Below, one piece after another: positions 44,733 through 57,689 of a stretch of 64,000 nucleotides of DNA (its first letter is position 1; the number at the start of each line of letters is the position of its first letter). The translations under genes were made by a program, and so were the position numbers. The stretch comes from Ectobius pallidus. Taxonomy: Eukaryota > Arthropoda > Insecta > Blattodea > Ectobiidae. The DNA is taken from assembly GCA_964059195.1 (NCBI GenBank), contig CAXKWD010000001.1:158088532-158152531 (forward strand), written 5' to 3'. Under the pieces are notes generated by a model. That model was not told the DNA's origin, did not search any database, and saw only the letters and a program-made list of their open reading frames with translations.

Positions 44733-46322
44733 AATATGAAAATAACGTTAAAATTCGATGACTATTGAAATCAACATAGTTTGGAAATAAAACGTTCATT
44801 GTATTTTCAAGGGATATTTTCGTAATGCATTTCTTAGCTAAACTGTGTTTTCTAATTGGAGATAGGCCTGTATCACTTTGGATTTACACCCTCATATTGT
44901 CATAGGCCGCATTGCGTCATTACGAACGGGAAGACATATTTGATGTGCTGAGGAAGCTGATAAGGTAATAAGTTGACAATCTGCTATTAAGTAGTTTGCA
45001 TTACATAGAATTGCGTTGTCTGCAGGCCTATTTCTTTTTCTAGATATGTGCTGTGTGAATTGTAGGTTGTAGTCCACTTTATTTAATCAAGTTACTTAGC
45101 TTTGCTTTAAGGTTTGTACAAATGATTTTAATTATATTGATAACATCACTGCTCTGTCCGTAATACATAGGCCTATAGCAGATTTGTAATATAAGTAACA
45201 CATAAGGGTAACTAGATAATTAAGAGAATAAAATTAGGCTGAGAACATGTTATCATTAAGTGATAAGTGAATTTTATTATGTGAAAATAATGACACAACA
45301 CTGAGCTCTGCACGTAAATAAATTCACTATGTGTACATAATAACAACACTGAGGTTCCGAAACAGGAATGATCGATACGCTCACAACACGACAACTTAGT
45401 AACACCGCCGCTAGAGCACGTTGAATGCAATCTTTGTCATAAAAGCGAGAGTACCTTGTATGTAATTCATATAATGATCATTCAGGATTGCATAAAACAC
45501 AATAAATAACATTAACCAAGTTTAAAAATTAAATTTTGAGCTAACCGATTGTTCTATCAGAGTGAAATTTTAAGTAGATACTCCCAACGTCATGGGAATC
45601 GTATGTTAAAAATTTCATGCCTCTAGGTCAATGGGTCTCGGAGAAGTGAGCGAGCACACACACACTTCTCAGGGCGCATATATATATATATACTTTTCCA
45701 CAATAAGAGATTTAAACTATTGGTGTGTTTATATAATGGCTTGAGAAAACACGTTACAGTTATTGTCAGGTATTGTCAGTAACATCATATTGTCGATAGG
45801 AAGTCAGAAACACGGCATTTCATGTTTCTCTGTAGTGATGCAGTTTTTATTAATCGCAGTTTATTGCTGCTGTAGCTGAGAATAAATATTAAGAATTTAC
45901 AACTGTTTATTTACATGCAGAGTGGCTATAAAAACTTAATCAGGCAGTTGGATGATCATAAACCGAATGTTTTACGCAGTGCAGTAATAGTAAATTATAC
46001 AAGCAGGCGATGGTGAGTGAAATTTGTAATCGTGCTCATTCATAAAGGTATGGAGTTATTATATTTTGTTATAAACAGCATATTATTTTAGTAGATGTAA
46101 AATAAATAATTACACATAAATAAATCTTACCGTCAGAACTTTTCTCCCAGTGCTGAGTAGCGAATTTCCAAATCTAACTTGAATATCGAAGATAGAAACA
46201 AAATACTATAACAGGACCATAAGATGAAGAAAGTAGCTGCTTTTTTCCCACCGTTCGCGTTGTTGTGATGGTGATGGCTATGAACAAGCTTCTAAGAAGG
46301 AGCAATAAAAAGTTATCCCCCT
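44733..46322. other. Unassigned AT-rich DNA
   Basis: A short TA run lies at 45679-45692. No gene or repeat family is recognised. Confidence 0.5.
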
Positions 46323-48119
46323 TTTACTTTCTCTCATATACATAGTATAGAGAAAGTATTGGATCGTAATGAAAAATATCGAAATCGAGATAACACCGGA
46401 AAAACATGTTTCACGATGTCTAGAAACTGAAAAAAGTGTTTTGGAATGAAGTCTGTCCGTCTGTCTGTGGACAAGCGTAGCAGGTGAACGGTTCACAATA
46501 GGCTATTTACTTTTTTATTTAGGGATTTTAAAAATTTAATCGAACCGCATAGAATTTGATTTTTATAGCCAAAATTTTAAGGGGGCTTTTCATGAAATTT
46601 TTTTTCAAGATTTTTATTTTTGAGAAATGGCTCTAAAGATTTAAATAAAAATGTAGATTCTGAAACATCTATCTTAGACTAATAAAATGGCTATATACGT
46701 TTTTATGTAAACATTACTTAGGGGGTATCGTATCTATTTTCATTTTTTCTAGCTTATATCCATTAGAGTAAGAGTTACATGAAAACCTAGGATAGTAAAG
46801 TTGTAGACGAAATTTAAACCATTGTTTTTTGACAAATATCTCCACTAAATTGATAGATATAAAGGTAAGAAGAAAATAAGTACGGCCTTTAACTTAAGCA
46901 GAATGCCAGAACATATTGAGATATGAATGATATTCTTTTGTTTCCCATAGGAACAAGAAAATTATAAAGAAACTAGCTTAAAAGACCCGGCGTCGCCCGG
47001 GTTTTGTATTTTGTAATTGGAAATTAACTTATGAAGGATTTTCAATTTTCAATTCTAGGTCCTTATATAGGCATTTATAATTTGAAATAGGAAGAACGAC
47101 TTATTACACTCAAACTATTCCCTCAGAAAACGCTTGATATAAGGTAGTTTTTTATGGCTCATAGAGGATCTAGAATTTTGCATCCCATCGCTTGTACAGT
47201 GCACAGCAAGCCTGGTAGAGGTTTAAATAAGAAGAAACAGAAATTCCTGTAACATAAAATTGTAATATCGAGGCGGGAAATTTCCCACTCTTATGTTACC
47301 ATGAAGCCGTTTTGGGGATGAAATTAAACAGAAAGCATTATCACTTTCATACTTTTCTCTCCAAAAATCTGCGATATAATATAATAATATACACATTACC
47401 ATACCTCGTTTTGTTTTCTCTATGTCCAGGGTAGAGAAAGTTATGTGATTCCATTATTTTAGTGGATTTCATTCTGTAATATTTATTTATAACATGAATT
47501 ATTTTGATAACTTCTCTTATTTGTCAAAAGTGCATTTCATTTGTTTTTTCCAAGCCCATCTGATGCCATTTGGCAACAATATATTCTGTGATTTGGAATT
47601 GATAATTCTATGTAAAAAGGGATGAAGTATTTTCAAAAACATTTAATTTTTGGCATTTAGAATCAGAATTTTTCAAAATCCTTTCTTAGTGAGCACCTAC
47701 ATTATGAAACGAAGGTACTGTCAAAATTCCAAGTCTCTACCTGTTATAGTTTAGGCTGTACGTTGATTCCTGTCATTCAGTCAGTCAGTCATTCATTCAG
47801 TCAGTCAGGACAAAGCCTTTTATATATATAGAGATAATTTATTGTTGTGAAATGCAGTATACCTTAGAGGTTAATAAACACAATAAATCTAATCAGAGAG
47901 AAAAGGTATAGGCAAAGAGGTCCTGGGTTGAAGTCTCAACCTCGTAGCTGGCCAAATTTGACTTGGGTTTATCAAGGTTTCCTCATTCGCAGATGCAAAT
48001 GCAAGAATTAATTTTTGAGTGGAAACGTATACAGTGGTTTCTTTTGTGAAGCTTGAAACTTCAATATCATAAATCTTAACACGTATATGTTGAAAAGTTT
48101 TTGAAACATATTTTGCACC
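46323..48119 (+). repeat. Long dispersed repeat family F, copy 1, with an insertion
   Basis: It starts TTTACTTTCTCTCATATACA and ends CATATTTTGCACC, matching 57690-58563 over its length except for about 865 bp at 46972-47836. Near the start an ACTTTCTC/GAGAAAGT pair can form a hairpin, and a GTCTGTCCGTCTGTCTGT run follows. No protein is visible, and the class is unknown. Confidence 0.78.
46972..47836 (+). mobile_element. CTAGCTGACCC-type repeat inserted in family F
   Basis: It starts ACTAGCTTAAAAGACCCGGC and ends TTTTATATATATAGAGATAA after a GTCAGTCAGTCA run. The empty site is seen in family F copy 2. It matches the 30110-31449 element at both ends. A TSD is not clear. Confidence 0.72.
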
Positions 48120-48385
48120 TTGAATTTGCTTTGAATTATTCATACCTTATATATAAAATTCTGAAGTTTTTGTGGGTAGAGGTTCTTACAACTCTCACAG
48201 TATCTTCATATGGCGGTACCTTTATTGCGATGTTTTTAACTAAAGTGAATTTACATCCCTTCATTCCTTCAAAACCTCTATTGATGACAAGTTGTTATGT
48301 TGCCTGAATATTTTAGCCTTGGCAATTAGATGTTTAAATTTGAGATTTTAAACTTTGAATATTATTTTTTATTTATATTTTTGAA

Positions 48386-48462
48386 GCTATGGGGTTATTC
48401 AGCTGGCAGAGCCTTTTGTAGATGTACGACAAAGCATTCAGCGGGTTTATGTCCCCGAAAGT
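48386..48462 (+). other. tRNA-like sequence, possible SINE head or tRNA relic
   Basis: TTATTCAGCTGGCAGAGCC fits an A box, and GCGGGTTTATGTCCCCG a decayed B box, with tRNA-like spacing. I could not fold a full acceptor stem, so it is not called as a tRNA gene. Confidence 0.35.
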
Positions 48463-48633
48463 ATTATTAGTATAACATTTTTTTATTATTATAACTGTGC
48501 CAATATGTAAAATAACAATAGGATACGCCAATTTATACAAATCACAGTAGGTCTACATACCACTAAAATTAAAATTAAAATACTCATTAACGCCATTTGT
48601 TTTTAAATACATTATTGGGAAAAACTCTAAAAC

Positions 48634-48990
48634 TTACAGTCCGTATACTGCATAAACGTGAGGTATCTTATTTATAGCAAATGTGATTTCTAGTTCCATT
48701 AGAGGGTATAACATGTCATTCATCATAATAATGTATAAAATAAATATGTATAGATTAATAATTGTCATTATCTGTAAATTCTTAAAAATCAGTCTACAAT
48801 AAGCAGTCATTTCCGAATTTATTATTCTAATGACTCTTTTCTGTAAAATTAAAACCTTTGCCACATGAAACAGTTTCCCCATAAAATAGTACATTAGGCT
48901 ATTCAACTTCAAAAGAAGGCAAAATAAGTAGTTCGCAAGTGTCATGCATTTTATCAACTCGAACACTGAGGACGATACATTTTGAATCAT
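48634..48990 (-). pseudogene. LINE reverse transcriptase C-terminal remnant
   Basis: A 118-codon open frame with ...VLILQKRVIRIINSEM and CRLIFKNLQIMTIINLYIF. This matches the QK-x-IR-I-I ... C-x-LFK-x-L-x-I-x-x-x-x-LYIF segment that follows the catalytic region in CR1/Jockey-type LINE RTs. The catalytic FADD box is not present in this part. The start codon is arbitrary. It is probably a relic from a 5' and 3' truncated copy. Confidence 0.62.
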
Positions 48991-49048
48991 AAGCTATAGA
49001 CTATTTTTTTTAAAAATGGATTTCTCTCGTTAGGGACTGTGTTATAAA

Positions 49049-49695
49049 TAGGGACCGGATTTTTAGGTTTTTAAAAACACTGTTTTAGGTTTTCCATTAG
49101 GTGAAATAGTTTTTTTTAGGTTTTTTGACAAAATATCGTTTTCGGGTAGAATAATTGGTTTAATGAATTTGAATGTGCTACATAGGATTCAATACATAAT
49201 TAACACGTCTTCTTAAAACACAGTGTGACCACTCAGTGTTAATAACAAGACAGTACTAAAGGTTAAGGCAAACAAATGCTTTAAAACACAGAAATCTATA
49301 TCCTTGTTCATACACGGCAACAATGGTTGTTCATACGAATATTTTAAAAGGAATACGCCGGTACTCAACACTTCCTCTCTTGATACAGTCCATCCTAGAC
49401 GACAATGGGTTGAACGAAACGCTGATGGTATTAATTTCAACCCGACAAAAATTATTGTCTCTCCGCAAAATATCGATTCCTCAACTGACAAAGAAAAAAG
49501 TAGCCTAAATTAGATATTTTAGGTTTTATATCCCGTTTAGGTATATTTAGGTTTTTATACCCCATTTAGGTATTTTTAGGTGCCACAGAATTAATGTGGG
49601 TGAATCCTATGGACATGATTTGAAAAAGTGTATGAGCGCTTTTTGTTTAGGAAGCAAGGAAAAAAATAGGTAAAAACCTAAGAATCCGGTCCCTA
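49049..49695. mobile_element. Nonautonomous hAT element, 647 bp, with 8-bp TSD
   Basis: TIR TAGGGACCGGATT(T)TTAGG at 49049, complement ending at 49695, with GTTATAAA duplicated at 49041-49048 and 49696-49703. Copies of TTTAGGTTTTT and TTAGGTAT recur near both ends. The 92-codon minus-strand frame inside (49213-49491) shows no transposase motif. Confidence 0.88.
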
Positions 49696-49703
49696 GTTAT
49701 AAA

Positions 49704-50441
49704 GCACTAGCGTATTTTGTATTTTCATGTGAAGCAGGTTTTGTAAGGGAAATCAGCTCAGGCTTGAATAATTTACACAATATACACATTAAGACCTCAA
49801 TCGATACTGGAAAGTTCATGTGAACAAATGTTCTATTTACGAGGTTGCGTGAAACGTCAACAGGTACTTTCAAAAGAAAAAGAGGATACATAGATTCCAT
49901 TCCATAAAGGTGTGCGCAAACTGAAGCGTGTTGTTTTAGTCCACATACCTCATTGAAACCTTATTCTTCGACTGAACATTTAAGATTTATAAAAATGTTT
50001 GAAGTATAAATAATACTATCTTTCACATAATATAAAACATATCGTACGAACCTTTGTCATTACTGTAATTCGTTAAAAAAACATCCAATTCAAATAGACT
50101 GACATTGAATACGCCTAGGAATAGTTCTTCCATTCCAAACTCGCCATATTTACTGTAAGCTCGTATCTACATCGTTTTAAGTGCCACATAAAACTAAACT
50201 ATTTGTATAACGTTACTTCCAAAAGAAAGAAAGCTAGTGTGAAATTTAATGTATTTCGAATTCACCCTTAAGTAATTATCTTATATAGTTCCATATTTTC
50301 CACAAATATTTCCTTTGTATAAGACACATAAGGTCAGATATATATTAAATGTTTGTTATACGTTATATTTTCGGCATCTGTTTTTTGTGGAAGTTTGAGA
50401 TCATTTGCCTTCTATTTATGATTAGTCGTTGTACATATTAA
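49704..50441. other. Unassigned AT-rich DNA
   Basis: No supported feature. Confidence 0.5.
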
Positions 50442-50450
50442 AACATAATC

Positions 50451-50737
50451 TCCGTGGCGCTAACATCCCAGAAGGGACAAGGCCTACCACCCGATTGCTG
50501 CGTCATCTACCATAGGCAGACGGCAGGATTGGGGGGCATGTGGTCAGCACCCACGGCCGTTAATGGTGGTTTCCATGACCGGAGCCGCTACTTCTCTATC
50601 AAGTAGCTCCTCACTTTGAATCACGAGGCTGAGTGCACCCCTACCAGACCTCCCTAGCTCAGAAAAATCCGAGGAGATACCGGGGATCGAACCCGGGCCG
50701 ACGGATCTGTAGTCAGCGACGCTCCGACGGTCTCATT
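50451..50737 (-). mobile_element. tRNA-derived SINE family 5 with 9-bp TSD
   Basis: On the minus strand it begins GACCGTCGGAGCGTCGCTGA and has a B box GGGTTCGATCCCCGGTATC, then a GC-rich body. AACATAATC is present at 50442-50450 and 50738-50746. Only one copy is seen in the window. Confidence 0.82.
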
Positions 50738-50854
50738 AACATAATCAGGTAAGTAGAATAGGAAAAAAAAACATGTTTATCTATTTTTATCATTCAGCTA
50801 TCTCTTTACATGACAAAAATACTCTTATTACACTCGCTTAAGTTCCTATGATAG

Positions 50855-51340
50855 TACATTATTTAACGACCCTATAATGACATTGATTAAGATACGAGTA
50901 CGTTTATGAAACGAGTAAAGCTTATTTCCTAATTTTTATAAAAGTATTATAATTGCCACTATAGGCAAGTTGCATACGACTGTTTTTCGAACACAATTAG
51001 AGGTTTAAGTTTTGAGGTTTTATATCCATAAAAAGAAACCGGCTGACCACGGTAATCAGCTGTTAACAAGTTCTTGTAGTTGTTGTCTTCTGCGATAGAT
51101 GGCAGCTGTCAAGTCAAAGCTTGTTCTTCGTTTTCTTGAAACGAACGGATTTTTAAAAGATGAAATGTACTCAATTTAGTGTTGGTAAGTTATAATATTA
51201 AAATTAACACGAACAGAATTTATTTAAAAAATACAGGCCGTTTAATGTGCAGTTTTATTTGCTGCTCTCAAGGTTTCAAGATCATTCCGTGTTTTGTAAT
51301 AATCGAAACCACAACCTGTATTATTTTTAAAATCTGTTTG
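50855..51340 (+). repeat. Repeat family R500, copy 3
   Basis: It matches 35830-36335: TTAAGATACGAGTACGTTTA, AGGCAAGTTGCATACGACTG, AATTAACACGAACAGAATTT, TTTCAAGATCATTCCGTGTT. The 68-codon frame at 51179-51385 is repeat sequence. Confidence 0.75.
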
Positions 51341-53369
51341 GAAGTGGATACCGTTATGATACTGTTAGGCCTACGTTACATGTAATAAGCGTATGGTCGA
51401 ACGAAAATATCTACTAGCAAGACTTATGTTATGTATTTAATCCATGTTTCTGAATCATTTTACAGAATTTCAATTTAAGTGTTTATCAGAACACCAAGGT
51501 ATTTTTCTAATCGGAGTGGAAAATTTTAATTTAAAACCTTATTAATACGAATTTAATCAGAAAAAGGCAGCGACAACACAAACAATACACGCCTATATGA
51601 TTGCTAAGTAAATATGGCTTTCCTTCAGCTATTCAAATCAATATCATTTTCATATATAAATAAGATCTTTCAGATTTGTAAAGTAACCTTCAGATATCTA
51701 TAAGAAACCCAGTTCAGTTTTCTGCTGCAGTATTCATAGTAATTGCAATGGCTGTGGTCGTGAAAGAAACGAATTATATCATGAAGTGACAGGGAACAAG
51801 TGAATTAATGTAATATTTGTGTCTGAGGGTGAAAAGAAAGAAAAGCTTCAGGTAGCCGAGAGTTGAGAAACAAACGACACGCTGCGAGCGTGTCATGAAA
51901 TATGGCGGGTGCAAAGTGTCCATTGAGCGGGAAAATAACATTTGACACGCGATCACGCGATCTTGTTATCACAGGAAGTCAGTACAAAGCTTTCTTATTA
52001 AAATGAAATAAGTACAATTATAGCAAAATCTGATAAAAGATCCTAAGCACACCTGTTTTTTAAAATTCTTGTCATTTTCTTGCAAAATATAACATAATAC
52101 TTATAAATGTGTCCATCAGAAGAAAATAATTAAAGTGAATTTTAATATGACTATGTTCTCTTACCCTAATGAAGCAGTTAGATAAGTGGGAAATTTAAAA
52201 ACGTTATGAATATTTAACCAATAAAGGCCTTCCTAAATTTTTTAAGTATACCTACAATAGCAGTATTTTTTCAACCTGTCATTTCATTTCGAAATAGGAC
52301 ACATTTCAACTGGGAGCTGAAATGGAAAATGTAAATTTAGACAGCATTTTGAAATTTACATAGGCCTGTATTTGTAAGTTTAAAAGCATGTATTACTTCT
52401 GTTGAATATATTCATTTCAGCTCAATAAGATGAAGTAATGCTGAAATGCTCAACGTATTTCTTATCAACTTTGGTTATATTATCGAGTACCGTACCCCAA
52501 TATTCTCGAGACTCGAAAATAATCTTTTGAATTTGAATCGCAGTATAATTTTATATTTATTCTTAAATATATTAGTCAAGAACAAAAGAGACTTCTCTAA
52601 CTTTCGCAACCAATTATCATGTATAAGATAAATATCACGGATTACCAAGAACGATAAAACTGAATTCCTGTGCCAAAGAATAAGAATATAGGCAAGTTCG
52701 TTAATGCCAGTAGAGAATAAGTGGCGAGCTGTGTGCTACTAAGAAGTCTGAATCTACTTTAATTCAACATAATGTTGAAGTCTGAAATTTCAAATTACCT
52801 AGTTAAAAACTTTAAGAAATAATAAATATAATTCACTTCGCGATTATCTTGCACCTGAAGTGCAGAATACCTTATGTATCGCTATTCTAATTTTCCATGA
52901 ATACTGCACAACAAATGTGTTTTCGTTCGTACGTGCTATGTTTTTAATTCTACCCAAGGGAAATAAACCCCAGAAGAAATTAGGGCAATTTAAGCAAGAT
53001 GTTTCGAGATTATAGTACGATAATAATTACGAATTCAAGCAAAACGAACGATCAAATAGAAAATGTCCTAAAATAATAACGGTTCTATAGAAGACAAGAG
53101 GATAGAACAGGTTTTATTATTTCGTATTTCGACTGTGTCTTAACAGAATCGGTGAAAGGGAATTCATATAACAGAGTTTAAAAAGTGAATAAGTAATAGC
53201 AACAGTCATTCTATTTTGCTATAATATTATCCTACTGGATACTAGGCAGAATACCTATCTTTAAAATTACTTAATGCAATTTCATATACTGATATTAGGC
53301 TTGCTATACAGCAAATCAAAATTTGACTATTTTTACTGTTTACTTTATAATACATATTATTGCTTATTA
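51341..53369. other. Unassigned AT-rich DNA with a small CpG hairpin
   Basis: GACACGCT-GCG-AGCGTGTC at 51876-51894 is a perfect 8-bp hairpin, with ACGCGATCACGCGATC downstream at 51946. No element is assigned. Confidence 0.5.
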
Positions 53370-53660
53370 TCTGATTTCAGATAGTGGTTATAATTGTAAG
53401 TGTCAGGAGTCCATACTAACTGTAAAACATGTTTTGTTCGATTGTCCTATATTCGAAACAAAGAGACTCCAGGTAAATTTGCTTTTTGAAAATTGTGACG
53501 GAATTTCCTTGTGTCAAAAAATTTTCACGAAGCAATGTTATTATGACCATTTTATGCAGTATCTAACATATATTCACAACCATATGTAATTCATATTCTA
53601 TATTTTACTGTATATGTTGCCTTTTCTGGCAAAATAGGGTTCATAAAGACTTGGAGATAC

Positions 53661-53713
<53 letters not shown>

Positions 53714-53714
53714 C
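53370..53714 (+). mobile_element. LINE 3' end: zinc-knuckle coding end, UTR and (ATA)n tail
   Basis: The open frame ending at 53589 contains CKCQESILTVKHVLFDCPIF, the C-x-C-x8-H-x4-C knuckle of LINE ORF2 C-termini. It is followed by a short UTR with GCCTTTTCTGGCAAAATAGG and GACTTGGAGATACAATAATA, and a (ATA)n tail at 53661-53711. The same UTR end occurs as the micro-insertion at 44664-44719. Confidence 0.8.
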
Positions 53715-54860
53715 TGATTTTGAAATCTAACATTGCATTATAATAGTTGAAATGTTCATCAGCTGATATTTTATGAATATGTTTAACTAACACTTTTTTC
53801 TCCCCTTTATGTTTCCGGCGACCTAATACTTATTTATGGTGTGGTTTTTAATAAAGTTTCTCAGATGGCAACCCTGATTAATTACAGTGCAGTTTGTCCA
53901 ACCCAACATTTGGCTAGTTTCTAGTTTTACCGTAATTCATGTGCGGGACTTTTTTCAAAATACGAAGCTGATTTTTTGCATGTGATCATATTAATATCAG
54001 ATTAACAATATCTTAAGAATTTTATGGGAGGTATGGGATTGACGCCACCTTCTCATATTTGCTTTTACTGTCTCATATTTGCTATTACTGCTGATAATAT
54101 AGTGTTGTCTACTTATTGCATCACCCAGTATAGGGCGTGTAAATTTTTATATTTAGTCAGGCCGAGTTCTACAAGAATATGCTTGTGATTGAAGGGTGTC
54201 AATCAAACTCGTGAGTTGTTGATACATAAAACGCTTAAAAAAGGACTGTTAGCTTCATGTGAGCAAGTTGAAAGTCGATATTTTTTTCCGAAGGGCTTTT
54301 CAACTTCACCTGGCTCAGATTATGACATGAAAAATAGAGGCAGGCAACATTCATATGTCATTGTTGGTATGGAAAAGAAATTCGTCATTTTAAGGCATTC
54401 ATTGGATCAGCTCATTTTAAAACCGTGCGGACTATGGCAGCAGTAATAATTATACCTGTAGTGATGTTTTCATATTTCACTTGTGGGACACCATTATCTT
54501 CCTGCCTCAAGCCACATTGTGGAGATAATAGGATGATGACGGAAGAACTGTAGGTTTACATTTCAAAGAGTTATCGTTATTTTTTTATTTACAAGAGCAA
54601 TATTTTATTTAAGTTATTTATTTATTTAAACATTAACGTTCATAATATTTATTTTCAAGTACACTAGCAGCTGTGCTATGTACGGAGCAAAGTGTCATAT
54701 TAATGTACAAAATCTCGTAACATTATGTATCATGATTGATTGTCATGGAGTGAAGACAATAATTTCCCCAAGGGAGTCGATCCCTGAGCTACAATCAATA
54801 ACATACAGGATACAGATAGGCAGGTAAGTCTAGAGGAATTCGGGTGTCTAATAGAGGTGC
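53715..54860. other. Unassigned AT-rich DNA
   Basis: The 85-codon frame at 54189-54446 has no recognised domain. Confidence 0.45.
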
Positions 54861-54885
54861 CGTGGAAGTCTTTTGGGACACTCTG
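54861..54885 (-). mobile_element. Solo mariner-type TIR end
   Basis: TTGGGACACTCTG followed by TA (54886-54887) equals the outer end of the 16134-17012 mariner TIR. The rest differs, and no partner end was found, so it is a relic of a related element. Confidence 0.5.
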
Positions 54886-54887
54886 TA

Positions 54888-56131
54888 GAATGTAACGCAT
54901 TCCCATCCTTTCATTCCTATTTTACAGAGACTTTCACTTGTCATAAGTTCACACTACAGTGAAATTATAGATTTTGAATTAATCCAGCAGTGCTTGTGAT
55001 TTTCCCCATTACATCTCCTACTGTTCAAAAGTGACAAGCGACCAGGAACACCCACCTTGAAGTATTTGGCTTAACAGTTTCACATAGAAAAATTGTTTTT
55101 CTCGGCAGGGGAACGTCCCTCTCCAATTGGACTTGGAAACATAGCATTGTATGGTATCGTTACAATTTCTTGAGGCAGCGAGTTGTTGAAGTGCATAACA
55201 TCTTAAGGGGGAGTGAAATTGATAGTTAATTTTTACAAATTATTTACCTGGGTAATCCATTTTGGATTTAATACTTACAAGACAGAAAAAGACGGTCCGT
55301 TTTGGTGCACACAGTCCAGCAATAGTAGACCTGTACGTGCTATAGATTTCCATTCATGCCTTTTTCAATTTCAAGTTATGCATTTATTTTGGAAATGGCT
55401 CATATTTTCAAAATGATTAACTAAACCCTGAACACAGTTTCATTTGTGAGTTAAATATCTCAACTTGTTTCTGAGTTTAATTAATTTAATTTGTTTTAAA
55501 TTAAAATTGAAATCTACCTCCTTCGACAGATATTAAAATATGAAGTCGAATATTTTACATTAACATTCACTAATGTTGCTTTATCAATATACAGACATTT
55601 TTTCTTACTTATGCTTTTTGTTAAAAAAATATATGTTTATTTTAATAGGAAAATGAAAATTTTGGATAAATGACGTGTGCTGGTAATGGATACTTCCTTT
55701 AAATTACTAAATACAATAAAAATTCGATTAGTAATTTTGTTGCATATACTGTGAAAAAATTTCACAGCATTACCTCTTTTTTGTAGAAGAAGATATATTT
55801 TGAATTTGTCTAAATAACATGAAAATTTCTACATGCAAGATAAATTAAATAATTAGGGAATGAGCAACAGCTTCCCATGCTCCCAAAAGGCATAACATTT
55901 TACAAAGGTACAATTTAGGTTTTGCTGGATTTTTTATATTGGAATAAAGAAAATAGCATTTCCTTTTACTAATATGGCTAAACCAATACTTATGTAATCC
56001 CTTAACCAATTTCACGTTTTGACTGTAGGGTACACTACAAAAACTGTTCAATAATGAAATAAGCTGTAGTAGAATTTAGATCAGTCTCTAAAACAGATTA
56101 GCTTAATTTGCTTTCATCTGTACCGTCCATA
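54888..56131. other. Unassigned AT-rich DNA
   Basis: No supported feature. Confidence 0.5.
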
Positions 56132-56924
56132 CAGTGTGTCCGGCAGAATCGTAACCCTTAACAAATATTAACATTTATTGCACTGAGAATCCAAGAATAA
56201 CCGGATTTTGACTTTTTGTTATTTTTTCTATAAGAGTTTTTTAGTATTTGAGGTGTGACGGGTGCTTAAGCGTAAAATATGCATCGCCAAAGATCAGCCA
56301 GGTTTGATAAAAAATCAGGAGTTTCATAAATAATGGTATTTCCCCAACACAAGCTTTGCTTCTTCGGGCGGCGTTCGAAGTGACATTTGTATATATATTA
56401 TATTAATAAATAAATAAAATAAGATTTGCATATTATGTTCTGGTGTCTAGGTCACTAAACCAGAACGTATAATTTTATTTTGATAAATTTATTTTCTTTT
56501 TCAAAATACCACAACAACTACAGTTTAAAAATTTAACAATTCTATTCTTCACATATATTTTATATTGTAATTTGTAGCAGTAAAATTGAATCGAATCAAA
56601 GAAAGTTATAAATAAAAAGAAATCTAAGGTGGTCAGATCTGGAGGCCTGGCAAAGGGACCGGTTCTTCCAATCGATCTTTATGGAAACGTTTGGTTAATG
56701 TAATCTCTGACATCATTACAGAAGAAGAATGACCCGATCACAAAATCAACGTAACTTCGTCTTTTCACTTCTAAGCGTCATCATATCCCGACTATGCACA
56801 TAAGCGTAATCATTTCTTTGTCAAAATCTGGAGAGTTTCTTTGGGAGTGAACATGACAAGGATACTTGTAACTTGAATGGAAGACATTAACATTTGTTAT
56901 TGGTAGTGATTCTGCCGGACACAG
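56132..56924 (-). mobile_element. Degenerate mariner-type element, 793 bp
   Basis: The ends CAGTGTGTCCGGCAGAATC (56132) and, complemented, CTGTGTCCGGCAGAATC (56924) continue as imperfect TIRs through TAACAAATGTTAA-like sequence for about 40 bp. TA flanks lie at 56130-56131 and 56925-56926. It contains broken transposase code on the minus strand. Confidence 0.85.
56630..56740 (-). pseudogene. Mariner-type transposase catalytic-end remnant
   Basis: Minus-strand fragments read RDYINQTFP, then after a stop and frame changes IGRTGPFARPP and DLTTLDFF. This matches the ...NRWIGRTGPFAWPPRSPDL part with the third catalytic Asp in insect mariner-type transposases (I quote only short parts). Several stops and small indels break it. 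The N-terminal DNA-binding part is not seen. Inactive. Confidence 0.75.
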
Positions 56925-56926
56925 TA

Positions 56927-57689
56927 TATATCAAACTGCCCTTGACACTGTATTCAACAAGGTCTTTCTAACAAAAATTTAATTTCATAATTGCTTCACC
57001 TCTAACAGTAGCAATCATGGTCTCTTTTTAGCTACACATTAATAACAATGTTGAGTGGTCTACACTAGCTAGTGGATAATCCAGTAGAAATTTAAAAAAT
57101 AAAAATGCTTCTACCTGCTCCCAACACCGTCTCTCCTCATTCCGTCGTTATATGCGAATTTTCCCCTTTTTTTCATCTCTTGAAATTATAACCACTCTTC
57201 CGTTCTGTTTATTTTTGTCTTTTTTGGCTTCATCTGTGAGCTTTTTGCTCGCCGTTTGTACATAGTCAGAATATTCCGTGCTTCCCCTAATACTTTTTTT
57301 TTACCTTTTTTCCGCTTCTCTGCAACTACCTTTCTGTTATCGTGCATCCTTGTTGTTTCAGCTAATACAGAAGTGTGTCGGTCAGTTCTTTTTTATCTTT
57401 ATATACCTCGGGAATTCACATGGAGGGATTGATTGACTACTGCATCCGATTAATACACGACAGTCAGGTGCGCAGGCATATTTTACAATGTCGACCTACA
57501 GAACCGGCAATCTCCATGGAAACCTCTCGACTGTTATTTGTTTAATTCGTAGAAATCTGTGGTCGTTTGCTTTTTCTTTGATAATGATTAAAATGTGAAT
57601 TTCCAAAGCTTGGTTTATATATTTTCTAAAACTTACAGTGGATACCTAAATAACAGTGGATAAGGGTTCACCTGTTCTGTTTCTTCATA
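56927..57689. other. Unassigned DNA
   Basis: T-rich in part (57160-57330). No supported feature. Confidence 0.5.

Noticed and set aside
49213..49491. 92-codon frame inside the hAT element as a transposase
   Set aside because: No hAT dimerisation or catalytic motif could be seen.
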